A DNA stretch of 6,187 nucleotides from Candidatus Heimdallarchaeota archaeon (lineage in GTDB: Archaea; Asgardarchaeota; Heimdallarchaeia; Heimdallarchaeales; Heimdallarchaeaceae), in NCBI GenBank assembly GCA_030603505.1, contig JAUVXQ010000079.1, positions 1 through 6,187 on the forward strand, written 5' to 3'. The translations under genes were made by a program, and so were the position numbers. The notes beneath the pieces were generated by a model. The model worked only from the letters and a program-made list of their open reading frames with translations, ran no database searches and was not told the origin of the DNA. Positions 5,473-6,187 of the stretch are shown piece by piece (the first letter of the stretch is position 1; each line of letters starts with the position of its first letter).

Positions 5473-5913
5473 TTATCTATTATTTACATAGGATTTTAGT
5501 TCTTCTGAAATTCTTGAAGCTTTTTTAAACTCTGGTGCTAAGTAATTCAACAAATCTCGGGGAATTTCTTTTCTACTAAATATGTTTTGCAGGATTTCAT
5601 CCAAAACATCTGTTTGAAGATCTGGATTTTTTAACATTTCCTTGACAGTTGTTATCTTCATACTTGAGGGTAAGTTATCTTCTAACATTGTAATAGACGA
5701 CCATGCCTTGAGTGTAGAATAAACTGACCTATCTGGAGTAACAACATCCAATGCCATTCTAAAACGCCATTTCTTGACTTCTATAGGTGAATTATCAGTA
5801 GCTATGGCCCTACCAAGTATCTTAGCATTATCTTGACTTGGTTTTTGGCTATACTTCTCAATTAAATCTCTTATCTTAACTGTTGTGACCTCTTTACTCA
5901 CATTAATCCCCAT
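5473..5913 (-). CDS. Small helical protein, possibly distantly UPF0147-like
   Basis: This 146-residue soluble protein is predicted to be helical throughout. Residues 29-95 are the most distinctive: NAKILGRAIATDNSPIEVKK, then MALDVV, then TLKAWSSITMLEDNLPSSMK. The pattern of paired helices with 'D-N-x-P' and 'LED-N-LP' turns loosely recalls the archaeal UPF0147 family, a four-helix protein of unknown function whose repeats carry D-x-xVP and DPNMP turns. This is a faint resemblance only; the length exceeds UPF0147 by about 55 residues, and the C-terminal part (FSRKEIPRDLLNYLAPEFKK) is unmatched. There is no membrane segment, signal peptide or cysteine. The ATG at 5913 is chosen for the AGGT five bases upstream and the TATA box beyond it. 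It appears monocistronic, ending in its own hairpin terminator and converging with the plus-strand helical-protein gene. Confidence 0.8.
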   Translation of the reverse strand: MGINVSKEVTTVKIRDLIEKYSQKPSQDNAKILGRAIATDNSPIEVKKWRFRMALDVVTPDRSVYSTLKAWSSITMLEDNLPSSMKITTVKEMLKNPDLQTDVLDEILQNIFSRKEIPRDLLNYLAPEFKKASRISEELKSYVNNR

Positions 5914-5918
5914 CTTTT

Positions 5919-5922
5919 ACCT
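5919..5922 (-). promoter_or_regulatory. Shine-Dalgarno AGGT for the 146-residue gene
   Basis: AGGT on the minus strand is separated from the ATG at 5913 by five bases (AAAAG). With the TATA box centred near 5948, transcription would begin close to this site, so whether the leader includes it whole is uncertain. Confidence 0.4.
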
Positions 5923-5943
5923 ATTAGAACCTAGTACTGGGGA

Positions 5944-5953
5944 ATATATATAT
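5944..5953 (-). promoter_or_regulatory. TATA box for the 146-residue gene
   Basis: An uninterrupted alternating run, ATATATATAT on the minus strand, is centred 35 bp before the ATG. It stands out from the less AT-rich flanks (GAGCAAG upstream and CCCCAG downstream). The expected start about 26 bp downstream gives a very short leader of around nine bases. Confidence 0.5.
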
Positions 5954-6020
5954 CTTGCTCTTTAGAGTTCCGTAACTATCAGTTTCGAGAAAAACAGAAG
6001 TTGCCACCTTCTCATAATAC

Positions 6021-6053
6021 ACCTTTTGTTAAAGATGACTTTGTGAAAAAGGT
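6021..6053. repeat. Nested inverted repeat (hairpin) in the right-hand intergenic region
   Basis: ACCTTTT (6021-6027) pairs perfectly with AAAAGGT (6047-6053). Inside it, AAAG (6031-6034) pairs with CTTT (6039-6042) around an ATGA tetraloop, leaving a 3 x 4 internal loop. The element sits in about 258 bases (5914-6171) where I see no gene on either strand, between the promoter of the 146-residue gene and a possible plus-strand gene at the edge. It could be an operator, part of an RNA leader or chance. No U tract follows directly, so it is not a terminator of the usual form. Confidence 0.35.
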
Positions 6054-6171
6054 AGTCCAAATATAGCTTGGATAACTTTATAGTAAGGTTTCATGCGTTT
6101 TATGTGAAAATTATCGTTCTAGATTGTTTTCCAATGTTTGAAAGAACCAAATTTATGATTTTAGGAGAAAA

Positions 6172-6187
6172 ATGAAGAAGTGTAAGA
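6172..6187 (+). CDS. Possible start of a plus-strand gene cut by the window edge
   Basis: An ATG at 6172 is preceded by AGGAG (6163-6167) four bases upstream, the strongest Shine-Dalgarno match in the window. The five codons visible read MKKCK. The lysine-rich opening is typical of many starts, but nothing more can be said. CTTTATAG near 6076-6083 could be its TATA box, which would imply a leader of about 65-70 bases. Confidence 0.35.

Noticed and set aside
6134..6175. Short plus-strand frame (MFERTKFMILGEK) whose TGA overlaps the ATG at 6172
   Set aside because: It is thirteen residues with no Shine-Dalgarno. An ATGA overlap arises easily by chance. It could be a leader peptide only if the downstream gene is confirmed.

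Overview
The window reads as low-GC DNA (roughly one third G+C by eye) from an archaeon. The grounds are a compact gene layout, AT-rich TATA-like boxes about 26 bp before probable leaderless or short-leader starts, GGTG/AGGT-type ribosome binding sites, U-tract terminators, and a gene set (zinc-ribbon/RDD protein, DUF2085-like cysteine membrane protein, long TPR protein, GT4 glycosyltransferase) that is common in archaea. An Asgard or related lineage would fit the style of the TPR and zinc-ribbon proteins, but no lineage marker is present, so that is inference only. There is no tRNA, rRNA, CRISPR array, transposase or integrase.

Left part (1-3290, minus strand): a probable operon reading right to left. 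It has a TATA-like box near 3283, a zinc-ribbon + P/Q-rich linker + compact RDD-like protein (3228-2674), a 90-residue TPR fragment (2639-2367), a 570-residue TPR protein with a hydrophobic C-terminal tail (2342-630), and a four-helix membrane protein with paired HPxC/CRxC cysteine motifs (637-65). A U6 tract follows the last stop. The two TPR reading frames are in the same frame, separated by one TGA and eight sense codons. The TGA falls at a variable position inside a TPR repeat whose other consensus positions are intact, so the two look like one roughly 669-codon gene split by an in-frame UGA.

Middle (3325-4668): a GT4-type glycosyltransferase on the minus strand, divergent from an unrecognised all-helical protein gene on the plus strand. 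The 115-bp divergent region holds a well-placed TATA box for the plus gene and an 8-bp perfect inverted repeat.

Right part (4669-6187): the helical-protein gene converges on a small minus-strand gene (5913-5473, 146 residues, helical, possibly distantly UPF0147-like). That gene's hairpin + U7 terminator overlaps the last codons of the convergent gene. The final stretch is non-coding, with the small gene's promoter, a nested hairpin at 6021-6053, and a Shine-Dalgarno plus ATG at the right edge that may open another gene.

Functionally, the left operon combines a zinc-ribbon RDD-like protein, a TPR scaffold with a possible tail anchor, and a polytopic cysteine-motif protein. This suggests a membrane-associated assembly of unknown role, but that link rests on context alone. 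The glycosyltransferase has no sugar-pathway neighbours here.
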